In this document: positions 49,539 to 63,853 of the stretch, piece by piece
How positions within the stretch are numbered: the stretch's first letter is position 1
Layout of the letters: every line of letters starts with the position of its first letter
DNA from: Marinobacterium_A aestuariivivens
GTDB taxonomy: Bacteria > Pseudomonadota > Gammaproteobacteria > Pseudomonadales > Balneatricaceae
Reading direction: 5' to 3'
NCBI RefSeq assembly: GCF_042661465.1
Contig: NZ_JBHSWE010000001.1
Coordinates: 3,534,001-3,598,000, forward strand
Length of the DNA: 64,000 nt
Position numbers and translations under genes: made by a program
The notes under the pieces: generated by a model
Told to the model about the DNA's origin: nothing
Databases searched by the model: none
Seen by the model: the letters and a program-made list of their open reading frames with translations, nothing else

Positions 49539-50940
49539 ATGAATACAGGTGTAATCACGGCTTCCTACATCGGTGCCAGTGCGCTCTTCATCCTGGCGCT
49601 GGGCGGTCTCAGCCACCAGGAAAGCGCGCGTCGCGGCAACCTCTACGGCATGCTGGGCATGGGTCTGGCGCTGGTGGTGACGATCTTCGGCATCGTCTCG
49701 AACAACTACTTCGTACTGCTGCTGGGCATGGTCGCCGGCGGCGCGATCGGCTGGTACCTGGCGAAAAAGGTCGAGATGACCCAGATGCCGGAACTGGTGG
49801 CGATCCTGCACAGCCTGGTCGGCCTGGCGGCGGTCTTCGTCGGCTACGCCAACGCCCTCGATCACGGCACCGCGATCAGCGGCGTCGAGAAGACCATCCA
49901 CGACGTCGAGACCTACATCGGCATCCTGATCGGTGCGGTCACCTTCACCGGTTCCGTGGCGGCGTACCTCAAGCTCAGCGCCAAGATCAGCGGCAAGCCG
50001 CTGCAGCTGCCGGGCCGGCACCTGTTCAATGCGGGTCTGGGCGTGCTGGCAGTCATCTTCGGCATCCTCTTCGTGCAGGGCTCCGCGGAGGGCGGCGGCC
50101 TGGGCTGGCTGGTGCTGATGACACTGATCGCGCTGGTGTTCGGCGTGCACATGGTCGTGGCCATCGGCGGCGCCGACATGCCGGTGGTGGTGTCGATGCT
50201 CAACAGCTACTCCGGCTGGGCGGCGGCGGCGATGGGCTTCATGCTCGGCAACGACCTCCTGATCGTGGTCGGCGCCCTGGTCGGCTCGAGCGGTGCCATC
50301 CTCAGCTACATCATGTGCAAGGCGATGAACCGCAAGTTCGTCAACGTCATTCTCGGCGGCTTCGGCAGCGGTTCGAGCAAGAGCAGCGGCACCGCGGGTG
50401 TGACCGATGAAGTCGGCGAAGTCCACCCGATCGAGGCGGAAGAGGCGGCGGGCCTGCTGGAGCATGCCGGAAGTGATGATCCTGCCGGGCTATGGCATGG
50501 CCGTGGCGCAGGCGCAGCATACGGTGTTCGAGATCACCAAGCGGTTGCGCGAGAAGGGCGTCAACGTGCGTTTCGGCATCCACCCGGTGGCGGGCCGCAT
50601 GCCGGGCCACATGAACGTGCTGCTGGCGGAAGCCAAGGTGCCCTACGACATCGTCTACGAGATGGACGAGATCAACGAGGACTTCCCGAAGGTCGACGTG
50701 TCGATCGTCATCGGTGCCAACGACATCGTTAACCCGGCGGCGCAGGAAGTGCCGGACAGCCCGATCGCCGGCATGCCGGTACTGGAGCCCTGGAAAGGCA
50801 AGACCACCATCGTGCTCAAGCGCGGCATGAGCACCGGTTACGCCGGCGTCGACAACCCGCTGTTCTACAAGGAGAACACGCGGATGCTGTTTGGCGATGC
50901 CAAGGACAGCGTCGATGCGGTACTGAAAGCGCTGGCCTAA
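49539..50940 (+). CDS. pntB: NAD(P) transhydrogenase subunit beta (one frameshift)
   Basis: About 467 residues. The N-terminal half has nine or so membrane helices (ASYIGASALFILALGGLSHQ onwards). The C-terminal NADP-binding domain carries VMILPGYGMAVAQAQH, FGIHPVAGRMPGHMNVLLAE and the terminal LKRGMSTGYAGVDNPLFYKEN. The frames are offset by +1 near 50464 (between GLLEHAG and EVMILPGYG), so one base is extra or two are missing. It is operonic with pntA. Confidence 0.94.
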
Positions 50941-51101
50941 GAGCCTGTCGGACTTAGCACTGATCTACTGCGGAAAAGCCGATTTTGGTCATTCTTTGAG
51001 CTCTTTTTCGTTGAATAGAACCACTATTCGCCTCAAAAGAGCCCAAAAACTGCCTCAAAACGGTCTTTCCCTCGCTACGATCCGCCAAGCCCGACAGACT
51101 C
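50941..51101. repeat. 161-bp element with terminal inverted repeats
   Basis: It starts GAGCCTGTCGG right after the pntB stop and ends with the near-inverse CCGACAGACTC (one mismatch). The interior is non-coding and purine/pyrimidine-patterned. It looks like a MITE- or REP-type extragenic repeat. I cannot test whether it recurs elsewhere in the genome. Confidence 0.5.
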
Positions 51102-51145
51102 CTAGTCGGGCTCCTCGAGCCCGGAAGGCGCTATGCGGTCAATCG

Positions 51146-51182
51146 AATGCCGGACAGTCTGACTGTCCGGCATTTTCTTTTT
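51146..51182 (+). terminator. Rho-independent terminator after pntAB
   Basis: A perfect stem ATGCCGGACAGT / ACTGTCCGGCAT with a CTG loop, followed by TTTCTTTTT. It lies about 200 bases after pntB and before the rRNA promoters, so it should end pntAB transcription. Confidence 0.9.
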
Positions 51183-51353
51183 CCGGGCGTCGGATGCTGT
51201 CTTTATCGTATTGGCTGGCAGTTTTCTGGTGGGGCCTGATTCTCTTTCTTTGACTGCAAGAGCCTATTTATACAGCTATGGTTTACTACTGGTTGTATAT
51301 TGTTCTTTTTTGGCGCAGCCCAAGGCTTTTTTAAAATTCTTTTGCAGCGGCTG

Positions 51354-51381
51354 TTGACTCTCCCGCTGGGGTCTGTAGAAT
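51354..51381 (+). promoter_or_regulatory. rRNA operon promoter P1
   Basis: -35 TTGACT (51354-51359), 16-base spacer, -10 TAGAAT (51376-51381), followed by a GC-rich CGCCTCC discriminator typical of stringently controlled rrn promoters. An A/T-rich stretch (51325-51345) just upstream fits an UP element. Confidence 0.8.
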
Positions 51382-51539
51382 TCGCCTCCTCGCTTGGGGA
51401 GACAGCCGGAAACGGACATCGAAACAGGCGGTGGGGCCGGAAATAAGTGGTTGATTTTCAATGAAAATTAACGATAATGACCGGCCTCTGAAACAGCTCC
51501 GATTCACAGTCGCCACGGCGACGAAAGTTGAAAAAAGAG

Positions 51540-51567
51540 TTGACTTCGAAACCGGGCGCGCTAGAAT
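51540..51567 (+). promoter_or_regulatory. rRNA operon promoter P2
   Basis: -35 TTGACT (51540-51545), 16-base spacer, -10 TAGAAT (51562-51567), with GCGCCTCG after it and an A-tract (GAAAAAAGAG) before it. It has the same boxes and discriminator as P1, 186 bases downstream. Confidence 0.8.
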
Positions 51568-51640
51568 ATGCGCCTCGCTCGAGACGCCGGAAGGCGCTTC
51601 GACAGAGACAAAAGGATCAAGTCATCGATCCGGTCTCAAC

Positions 51641-51652
51641 GCTCTTTAACAG
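51641..51652 (+). promoter_or_regulatory. boxA antitermination site in the rrn leader
   Basis: GCTCTTTAACAG matches the rRNA boxA consensus and lies between P2 and the 16S start. It is where Nus factors load for rRNA antitermination. A second copy lies in the 16S-23S spacer. Confidence 0.85.
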
Positions 51653-51794
51653 ATTGATCAGGTAATTCGTGTGGGCGCTTGTCGGGATAGGGCAAACAAA
51701 AGCTTTATCAAGATAAGCAACCTTACATGTGAATTCATTTAAAGTTGTTTTAACTTGAGTCAGATTTAGAAGTGTTTCGGCATTTCGAAAATTT

Positions 51795-53335
<1,541 letters not shown>

Positions 53336-53575
53336 AACGACCTTGCCCATCCCGGCACAGCGTTCACACGAATTACCTGATCGACAGTTAAAGCGGCAAG
53401 CTATAAGTCATAAGCTTTCAGCGCAAAGCTTATCGCTTAAAGCTTTACGCTTTAAACGCTCTTTAACAATATGGATTCGAATTCAATTCGAGATAAGTCT
53501 TGTACTGAGTACAAGCGCCAATGGCGAAAAATCTTATCGTACTCTCGTCCTTAACCAGACGCCTTCGGGTTATAT
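53336..53575 (+). other. 16S-23S spacer without tRNA genes
   Basis: Only 240 bases, too short and without a cloverleaf for the usual Ile/Ala or Glu tRNAs. It contains a run of AAGCTTT-type repeats (53398-53455) and a second boxA, GCTCTTTAACA, at 53458-53468. Confidence 0.85.
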
Positions 53576-56459
<2,884 letters not shown>

Positions 56460-56648
56460 ATAACGCCCAAGGCGTTTGGGGTCGGGAGTTCAGGTGAAGA
56501 GCCTGAGATAAGATTTGAGCATTGGCTGAAGCTTGTGCACAGACAGGACAGGCGCGAGAAAGCGCTGAAAAATCCGAATTGAAGACTGGGGATATACCGG
56601 CCAATCACAGGTTATCCACAGGCAAAAGAATCCATATTGTGCCAGTTT

Positions 56649-56768
56649 TGCTTGGCGACCATAGCGAGGTGGAACCACCTGATCCCATCCCGAACTCAGT
56701 AGTGAAACGCCTTAGCGCCGATGGTAGTGTGGGGTCTCCCCATGTGAGAGTAGGTCATCGCCAAGCAT
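56649..56768 (+). rRNA. 5S ribosomal RNA
   Basis: 120 bases, TGCTTGGCGACCATAGCG to CGCCAAGCAT, with the terminal stem closed. The conserved middle, CCGAACTCAGTAGTGAAACGCC, is present. It is the last gene of the operon; the 23S-5S spacer (56460-56648) holds no tRNA. Confidence 0.98.
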
Positions 56769-56779
56769 CTAATTAAACA

Positions 56780-56813
56780 AAAGCGCCCCGGCCTCTGGTC
56801 GGGGCGTTTTTGT
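56780..56813 (+). terminator. rRNA operon terminator
   Basis: A stem AAAGCGCCCCGGCC / GGTCGGGGCGTTTTT with a TCT loop and a T-run, 12 bases after 5S. Confidence 0.92.
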
Positions 56814-56833
56814 TTTATATGCTCTGACCTGGT

Positions 56834-57297
56834 CTCACATGGGGCATGTGAACAGCGCCGCTTGCGGCCGCCTTACCATGTGATAGTAGGGTCAAAACGG
56901 GACTTGTCGAAGCCTGCTTCGACCCGTTTTGACGGCTGCGGCGTGCATCGCCCGCGGGACGGCTCAGGCTCCGCCTGAGGCGCCAAGCATCTAATCAACG
57001 AAACAGCCCCGGCCGAAGGTCGGGGCTTTTTCGTTTATGGCCGTTCGGCGGCGATGACCCTCACAGGGGGCCGGTAGACAGCGCCGCTTGCGGCCGCCCT
57101 GCCCATGTAGAGTAGGGTGATATCGGATAGAGACGAAGCCTGCTTCGTCCCGATATCGCGACCGCGGCGTGCATCGCCCGCGAGGACAAAATTGTCGGGA
57201 GCAATTTTGAACGTCGCCATTTATGGCGACGGCCCCGAAGGGGCGAGGGCAGGGACAGCACGAGTAAGGCTCAGGCTCCGCCTGAGGCGCCAAGCAT
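56834..57297 (+). repeat. Two degenerate 5S-like units with inserted hairpins
   Basis: Unit 1 (56834-56990) and unit 2 (57060-57297) each contain CAGCGCCGCTTGCGGCCGCC, then a 5S-like CCATGT..TAGTAGGGT and finally the 5S 3' end CGCCAAGCAT. In both, structured DNA interrupts the 5S-like tail at the same place, between GTAGG and CGCCAAGCAT. The inserted hairpins (56891-56933 and 57119-57157) share the loop CCTG but differ by paired changes in the stems. A CTCAGGC / GCCTGAG hairpin precedes the end of each unit. Unit 2 carries extra hairpins. Rearranged 5S remnants or a structured mobile repeat are the two readings. Confidence 0.65.
57004..57032 (+). terminator. Second rho-independent terminator after the rrn operon
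   Basis: AGCCCCGGCC GAA GGTCGGGGCT followed by TTTTTCG. It closely resembles the terminator after 5S and stands at the same distance behind the 5S-like end at 56981-56990, so it was probably duplicated along with it. Confidence 0.85.
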
Positions 57298-57416
57298 CCT
57301 GTCAGGATCTCCGAGTACAGATCGAAGTACCGGCTTCAGGCCTTGCCGGGCATCTTGGTATCAGTTTAGTCGAGTGCCAGTATCATTCGCTGCGGGGCGC
57401 AGCTCCTACGCCCGTT

Positions 57417-57545
57417 TCAGCGGGCCACGATGCGGTTGCGGCCGTTGCGCTTGGCCTTATACAGGGTTTCATCCACTCGCCCGATAATGGTTTCGTAGTT
57501 GCTGTCACTGCGGACCAGGCTGCTGACGCCTGTGCCTGCAGGTCA
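57417..57545 (-). pseudogene. 3' remnant of a GGDEF diguanylate cyclase
   Basis: Minus strand, ending in a TGA at 57417-57419. The frame reads GVSSLVRSDSNYETIIGRVD, then ETLYKAKRNGRNRIVAR, the last helix and strand of a GGDEF domain. The GGDEF core itself and everything upstream are missing. A REP-like half repeat (57384-57410) abuts its end. Confidence 0.75.
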
Positions 57546-57687
57546 ACTGTCAACGCCCGGTCACCGTTATGCGACATGCTGCGACTGAACAAGCGATTGA
57601 TCGTCAACAGTCAGGGGCGATTTGGGTACAATGTCCGCTTTGCCGGGGCCGGGCCTCGTTGCCTCGTTTTTATGTTAGGAGCATGGA

Positions 57688-58263
57688 ATGAATTTTGATC
57701 TGACGGCGATGCCGACCACCTTCGATGCCGCGCACGTCGGCCTGGCTGTACTGGCCGCTCTGTTTCTGATTCTGTACCTGGTCAAGGGGGCGTCCGACAA
57801 GTCGGCACCCCAGACTGCGCCGGAGCCCGAGGCGAAAGAACAGCCCAGGCCCGAAGCCAAGGCGGCCCCACAGCTCAGGGAGGCGACCCCGGATGCCGCG
57901 CTGCAACTGCTGTCGTTGCTGCAGCAGGAAGCGCGTTTCATCGACTTCATCCAGGAAGACCTGGGCGGGTTCTCCGATGCCGATATCGGCGCGGCGGCCA
58001 GGGTCGTGCATGAAGGCAGTCGCAAGGCGCTGAACGAATACTTCACCCTGGCACCGGTACGCAGTGAAGAAGAGGAGTCCCGGGTCACGCTGCCCGAAGG
58101 CTTCAATGCCCACGAGGTGCGCCTGACCGGCAATGTCGTCGGCAAGGCGCCCTTCACCGGCACGCTGGTGCATCGCGGCTGGAAGGTCACCGAGGTGAAA
58201 CTGCCGAAACTGGCGCAAGGTCACGATACCCGGGTGATCGCACCGGCGGAGGTCGAACTCTGA
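57688..58263 (+). CDS. DUF2760 protein
   Basis: A 191-residue protein with an N-terminal membrane anchor (LAVLAALFLILYLV). A proline/glutamate-rich linker (PEPEAKEQPRPEAKAAP) is followed by the DUF2760 domain (LSLLQQEARFIDFIQEDLGG, then GNVVGKAPFTGTLVHRGWKV). Its stop overlaps the next gene's start (TGATG). It is regularly found before paired Hsp70-like genes, as here. Function is unknown, perhaps as a membrane-bound partner of those proteins. Confidence 0.9.
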   Translation: MNFDLTAMPTTFDAAHVGLAVLAALFLILYLVKGASDKSAPQTAPEPEAKEQPRPEAKAAPQLREATPDAALQLLSLLQQEARFIDFIQEDLGGFSDADIGAAARVVHEGSRKALNEYFTLAPVRSEEEESRVTLPEGFNAHEVRLTGNVVGKAPFTGTLVHRGWKVTEVKLPKLAQGHDTRVIAPAEVEL

Positions 58264-60091
58264 TGAACGAACAGATCCGCAGCCGCTATGCGGTCGGCAT
58301 CGACCTCGGTACGACCCACTGCGTACTGTCCTATGTCGACCTCCAGGCCGACGAGGGCGAATCCCGTCTCGAGGTCATGCCGATCCCGCAACTGACGGCC
58401 CCCGGCACCATCGACGAAAAATGGCAGTTGCCGTCCTTCCTGTATCAGGCCCACGAATCCGAACTGTCGGCAGACGATATCAGCCTGCCCTGGGGGACTG
58501 CACCGGCGATCGTCGGAACCCTGGCCCGGGAGCTCGGCAGCAAGACGCCGATCCGCCTGGTTTCAAGCGCGAAAAGCTGGCTCTGCCACGGCGGTGTCGA
58601 CCGCCATTCCGCCTTTCTGCCGCTGAACAGCCCCGAAGAGGTCCCCAGGGTATCGCCGCTGGATGCGACCGGCCAGTACCTGGAGCACCTTCGCCAGGCC
58701 TGGGATTACTGGTACCCGGAGACGCCGCTCATCGATCAGGACGTCACCATCACGGTACCGGCCTCGTTCGATCCGGCTGCACGCGAGCTGACTGCCGATG
58801 CGGCCCGTGCCATCGGCTTTCGTCATCTGACCCTGCTCGAGGAGCCGCAGGCGGCGGTCTACAGCTGGATCGAGGCCAGTGAAGGCAACTGGCGTGATCA
58901 GGTCTCGGTCGGCGATATTATCCTGGTGGTCGATATCGGCGGCGGTACCTCGGACTTCTCCCTGGTGGCGGTCACCGAGGAGGACGGCAATCTGGCGTTG
59001 AACCGGGTCGCGGTCGGCGATCATATCCTCCTCGGCGGCGACAACATGGACCTGGCGCTGGCCTATCGGATCAAGGCCAAGCTGGCGCAGCAGGGCACCA
59101 ATCTGCAGCCCTGGCAGGTGATGGGTATTACCCACGGCTGTCGCGAAGCCAAGGAGAGCCTGCTGGCGGATCCGGAAGTCGAAGCGGTGCCGATCGTGGT
59201 TCCGAGCCGTGGTTCGAAGCTGCTCGGCGGCACCCTGCGTACCGAACTGACCCGCGACGAGGTGCTCCAGACCCTGGTCGAGGGCTTCTTCCCGGTGGTC
59301 GGCATCGACGAGCATCCGGCGACCCAGCCCGTGGCGCCCTGACCCAGATGGGTCTCCCCTATGCACAGGATGCAGCGATCTCCCGTCATCTCGCGGCCTT
59401 CCTGAGCCGTCAGCACGGGGCGGCGGACGATCTCCTGGGGCAGGCGGGCAGCGACTTTATCAAACCCACCCGGGTGCTGTTCAACGGCGGCGTGCTGAAA
59501 GCACCGCTGCTGGCCGGGCGCACGATGGCCATCATCAACGGCTGGCTGACCACCGCCGGTGCCGATGAGGCCGCACTGCTGACCGGACTGGACTTGGATC
59601 TGGCGGTGGCGCGCGGTTCGGCCTATTACGGTTCGGTGCGTCAGGGGCAGGGTGTTCGCATTCGCGGCGGAATCGCCAGTGCCTACTATGTGGGTATCGA
59701 AAGCGCGATGCCGGCGATCCCGGGAATGGAGCCGCCGGTCGAGGCGCTTTGCGTCGCGCCTTTTGGCATGGAGGAGGGATCCGAGGCCGAGGTGCCCGGC
59801 CGCGAGTTCGGTCTGGTGGTCGGCGAGCCGGTGCGTTTCCGGTTCTTCGGCTCGACCACGCGCCGCGACGACGAAGCCGGTACCCTGCTGGACTTCTGGG
59901 AACCGGACGAGCTCGAAGAGCTGCCGGAAATTCAGGCGACGCTGCCGGTCGAGGATCGCCGTCCGGGCGAAGTGGTGCCGGTACGGCTGGCGTCGCGCGT
60001 CACCGAGGTCGGCACCCTGCGCCTCGAGGCGATCCCGCGTGAAGGCGGCCAGCGCTGGCAGGTGGAGCTCGACGTCCGGGAAGGGCAGTAG
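58263..60091 (+). CDS. Hsp70-family protein 1 (one frameshift)
   Basis: About 610 residues joined. Actin-like ATPase domain: phosphate-1 GIDLGTTHCVLSYVD, phosphate-2 VVDIGGGTSDFSLVAV and adenosine motif FNGGVLKAPLL. The C-terminal part is not a DnaK substrate-binding domain but a beta-rich module. The break is near 59330 (ALTQMGLPYAQDAAI if one base is added). It lies 3 bases before the second Hsp70-like gene. An Hsp70-type chaperone or assembly factor is likely; clients are unknown. Confidence 0.88.
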
Positions 60092-60094
60092 ACC

Positions 60095-62889
60095 ATGACT
60101 GCAGCACGTTACATCGTCGGCATCGACCTCGGCACGACCCATACGGTTGTCGCCTACGCGGACATTTCGGCAGGCGCGAAAGCAGCGAAGCCTGAACTGT
60201 TCGAGATCGAGCAACTGGTGGCACCGGGCGAGGTGGCAAAGAAACCGCTGCTGCCGTCGTTCCGCTACCACCCGACCCAGGGCGAGCTGGTCGCAGACGA
60301 TCTGTTGCTGCCCTGGCCGAAACCGGATCTGCCGGGCGAGCTGGAGCAGGTGGTGGTCGGCGAATGGGCACGGGAGCTGGGGTCCAAGGTCGAAGGGCGG
60401 CAGGTCACCAGCGCCAAGAGCTGGCTGTCCCACAGCCAGGTCGACCAGAGCGCGGCGATTCTGCCCTGGGCCGCGGCCGACGATGTCGCCAAGGTGTCGC
60501 CGGTGCTCGCCAGCGCCAGCTACCTGAGCCATGTGCGCCAGGCCTGGAACCACGAACACCCGGACGCGCCGCTGGAGGCCCAGGAGGTCGTCGTCACGGT
60601 ACCGGCATCGTTCGACGAGGTGGCGCGCTCACTGACGGTCGAGGCCGCGGCCATGGCAGGGTTGCCGGATATCCTGCTGGTCGAGGAGCCGCAGGCGGCC
60701 TGCTACGACTGGTACGCCCGTCATCTGGAACAGGCGCAGCAGGAACTGCAGGACGTGCGGCTGCTGCTGGTCTGCGATGTCGGCGGCGGCACGACCGATC
60801 TCAGCCTGATCCGGGTGGCGGTGCGCGACGGCAATCTGGAGCTGAGCCGGATCGGGGTCGGCGATCACCTGATGCTGGGCGGCGACAATATCGACCTGGC
60901 GCTGGCGCATCAGGCCGAACAGCGCATCGTCCAGGGCGGCCGGAAGCTGCGTGCCGCCAGCCTGTCCCAGCTGATCCAGCAGACGCGCCGGGCCAAGGAG
61001 CGGCTGCTGTCGGAACCTGCACCCGACCAGGCGAAAGTCACCGCTCTCGGCGCCGGCGCTTCGCTGATCGGCGGCGCCAAAAGCTGCGAGTTCAGCCGCG
61101 ACGAGGTCCGGACGCTGGCGCTGGACGGTTTTCTTCCGCTCGAGGAACTGACCGCGGCGCCCGACCGGCGTCGCAGCGCGGTCGTCGAGTTTGGTCTGCC
61201 CTATGCCGCGGATCCGGCGATCAGCAAGCATATCGCGGAGTTCCTCCGCCGCCATGCCGCGGCCTGCCGGGAAGCCCTGCAGATTGGGAAGGGCGACGAA
61301 AGGCCGGCGGTTCCCGATGCGGTGCTGTTCAACGGCGGCCTGTTCAACAGTGCCGCCCTCGGTCAGCGAATGCTCGACATCCTGCAGCACTGGCGCGGTG
61401 AATCGGTGCGGCAGCTCGATAATATTCATCCGGACCTGGCCGTGGCCCATGGCGCCGTTGCCTACGGTCTGGCCCGTCGCGGCGCCCAGCTGAAAATCGG
61501 CGGCGGCTCGGCACGCAGCTTCTTCCTGCAGGTGGAGGCCGAAGGCGAGCAGCGCCAGGGCGTCTGCCTGCTGCCGCGGGGCTCGGAAGAGGGGCAGGAA
61601 ATCCGCCTGAGCGATCGCCGTTTCGCCCTGCGTCTGGGGCAGCCGGTGCGTTTTCATCTGCTCTCGTCCACCGCCGATACCCGTTTCGAAGCCGGCGAGC
61701 TGAGCCCGCTGGAGGACGAAAGCTTTGTCGATCTGCCGCCGCTGTTCGCGGCGCTGGAGGCAGACGAGGGCAGCAACGCCGAGGTCGAGGTCGAGCTGGT
61801 GTCGACCCTGACCGAAGTCGGCACACTGAAGATCGAATGTGTCAGCCTCGCCGACAGCCGCCGGCGCTGGGCAGTGGAGTTCCAGATCCGCAGGGACCTG
61901 GCCCGTCAGCGCCAGAGCGCCGGCATGCCCGGAGCCTCGCTGCCGCCCAGGTTCGATGAAGCGAAGGAGAAAATCGACGAAGTCTTCGGCCAGAGCCGCA
62001 AGGCGTTCGATCCCAAGTCGGTGAAGACGCTGCGCAACGATCTCGAAAAGCTGCTCGGCAAACGGGATGCCTGGAGACGCCGCTGCTGCGCGCGCTGTTC
62101 GACGAGTTTCTCGAAGGCCAGCAGAAGCGCCGTCGCTCCGAGACCCACGAACGGGTCTGGTTCAACCTGGCCGGTTACTGCCTGAGGCCCGGATTCGGCT
62201 ATCCGCTGGATGACTGGCGGCTGCAGCAGATCTGGCCGCTGTACCGACAGGGGCTGCAGTTCGACAAGGGCAACCCGGCCTGGAGCAACTGGTGGGTGTT
62301 CTGGCGGCGGGCCGCCGGCGGTCTCGATCAGGATCAGCAGCAGAAGCTGTTCAACGATATTGCCAAATACCTCGATCCCGTGGCGCTGCGCAACCGCAAG
62401 CTGATGGCCGACCTGCAGACCCGGGCGTATGACGATATGGTGCAGCTGGTCGCCGGATTGGAACGCCTGCCGGTCGAGACCAAGGTCAAGGTGGGCAACT
62501 GGCTGCTCAAACGCCTCGAGAAGAAAAGCGAGACCCAGACCAGCTGGTGGGCGGTCGGTCGTATCGGTGCCCGGGTGCTGTTCCATCGCAGTGCCCATAA
62601 CGTGGTACCGCCGGAGGTGGCGACAACCTGGTTGCGGCGGTTGCTGAAAGAGGACTGGAAGAAGAATCAGCAGATCGCCTTTGCCGCGGTGATGCTGTCG
62701 CGCCTCAGCGGGGATCGCAGTCGCGATCTCGAGCCTGAGGACCGGGACCGGGTAATCGTGAAACTGCAGGACGCCAAGGCACCGGCACTCTGGATCGAAC
62801 TGGTCTCGCAAGCCCGCGAACTGAGCGATGCCGAAAACCAGATGCTGTTCGGCGAGAAACTGCCGTCGGGGCTCAAGCTGATCGACTGA
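60095..62889 (+). CDS. Hsp70-family protein 2 with long C-terminal extension (one frameshift)
   Basis: About 931 residues joined. ATPase domain: GIDLGTTHTVVAYAD, CDVGGGTTDLSLIRV, FNGGLFNSAAL. After about residue 600 comes a helical extension (DUF3731-like) with FDEFLEGQQKRRRSETHERV and WWVFWRRAAGGLDQDQQQK. The break is near 62071 (KRDALETPLLRALFDEFL when a C is added). It clearly shares its N-terminal half with the preceding gene, so the pair probably arose by duplication and works together with the DUF2760 protein. Confidence 0.88.
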
Positions 62890-62924
62890 CCAGACCCCTA
62901 TTCGAACTTGGAGACACAAACCTG

Positions 62925-63719
62925 ATGACGCCAGAAGAGATCGAGAAGCGCCTTGCCTTTGCCCGGGCCGTTGCCGAGGATGCCGGCAAGATTGCGCTGC
63001 GCTATTTCCGCCAGCCGCTGGAGGTCGAAAACAAGCTCGAAGGTGAGCAGTTCGATCCGGTGACCCGCGCCGACCGAGAGGTCGAGGCCGAGATCCGGCA
63101 GAAGCTCGGCGAAGCCTATCCGGATGACAGCATCATCGGCGAAGAGGCCGGCACGTCCGAGGGCAGCAGCGACATCGCCTGGATCATCGATCCGATCGAC
63201 GGCACCCGCGCCTTTATCAGCGGCGTGCCGGCCTGGGGCACGCTGCTGGGTCTGATGGAGAGCGACAACTGTGTCGGCGGCCTGATGCACCAGCCCTATA
63301 TCGGCGAGACCTTCGTCGGCGGGCCGTCCGGTGCCTTTCTGTACCGTCAGGGGCAGCAGACGGCACTGCGTTCGCGCCAGGGCGCGACGCTTGGCGATGC
63401 CATCCTCTACTGCACCCACCCGAATCATTTCGAGTCCGAAGCGGACCTGGCCGGCTTCCAGCGTGTCGCCGAGGCGAGCCGGCTCTACCGCTTCGGCGGG
63501 GATTGCTATTCCTACTGCCTGCTGGCGCAGGGCCAGATCGACCTGGTCATCGAGGGCGGGCTGCAGCCCTACGACATCATCCCGCTGATCCCGCTGATTG
63601 AAGCCGCCGGTGGCGTGGTCACCGATCGCGATGGCCGGCCGGCGACTAAAGGCGGGCTGATCGTCGCCGCGGCCAACGCACGGCTTCATGCCGAAGCGCT
63701 GGCGCTGCTGAACGGCTGA
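62925..63719 (+). CDS. HisN-type histidinol-phosphatase / inositol-phosphatase family
   Basis: A 264-residue Mg-dependent phosphatase of the inositol monophosphatase superfamily. Metal and catalytic motifs: DDSIIGEEAG, AWIIDPIDGTRAFISG and GGDCYSYCLLAQGQIDLVIE. The residues around the last motif favour histidinol-phosphatase (HisN) over SuhB or CysQ. No other his genes lie nearby, so the substrate remains open. It follows the Hsp70 operon after 35 bases. Confidence 0.85.
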   Translation: MTPEEIEKRLAFARAVAEDAGKIALRYFRQPLEVENKLEGEQFDPVTRADREVEAEIRQKLGEAYPDDSIIGEEAGTSEGSSDIAWIIDPIDGTRAFISGVPAWGTLLGLMESDNCVGGLMHQPYIGETFVGGPSGAFLYRQGQQTALRSRQGATLGDAILYCTHPNHFESEADLAGFQRVAEASRLYRFGGDCYSYCLLAQGQIDLVIEGGLQPYDIIPLIPLIEAAGGVVTDRDGRPATKGGLIVAAANARLHAEALALLNG

Positions 63720-63853
63720 ACCGGCCATACCCGCGGCTGCCGTCTATGGGCAAACTACGGGAGGTCGTATCCGCGCCTGGGCGCGCAGACCGGTTGCAGG
63801 CTTTAATGGCTGTCGCACATGACGATCAATTGAACGATGGAGAACTCAGCACC

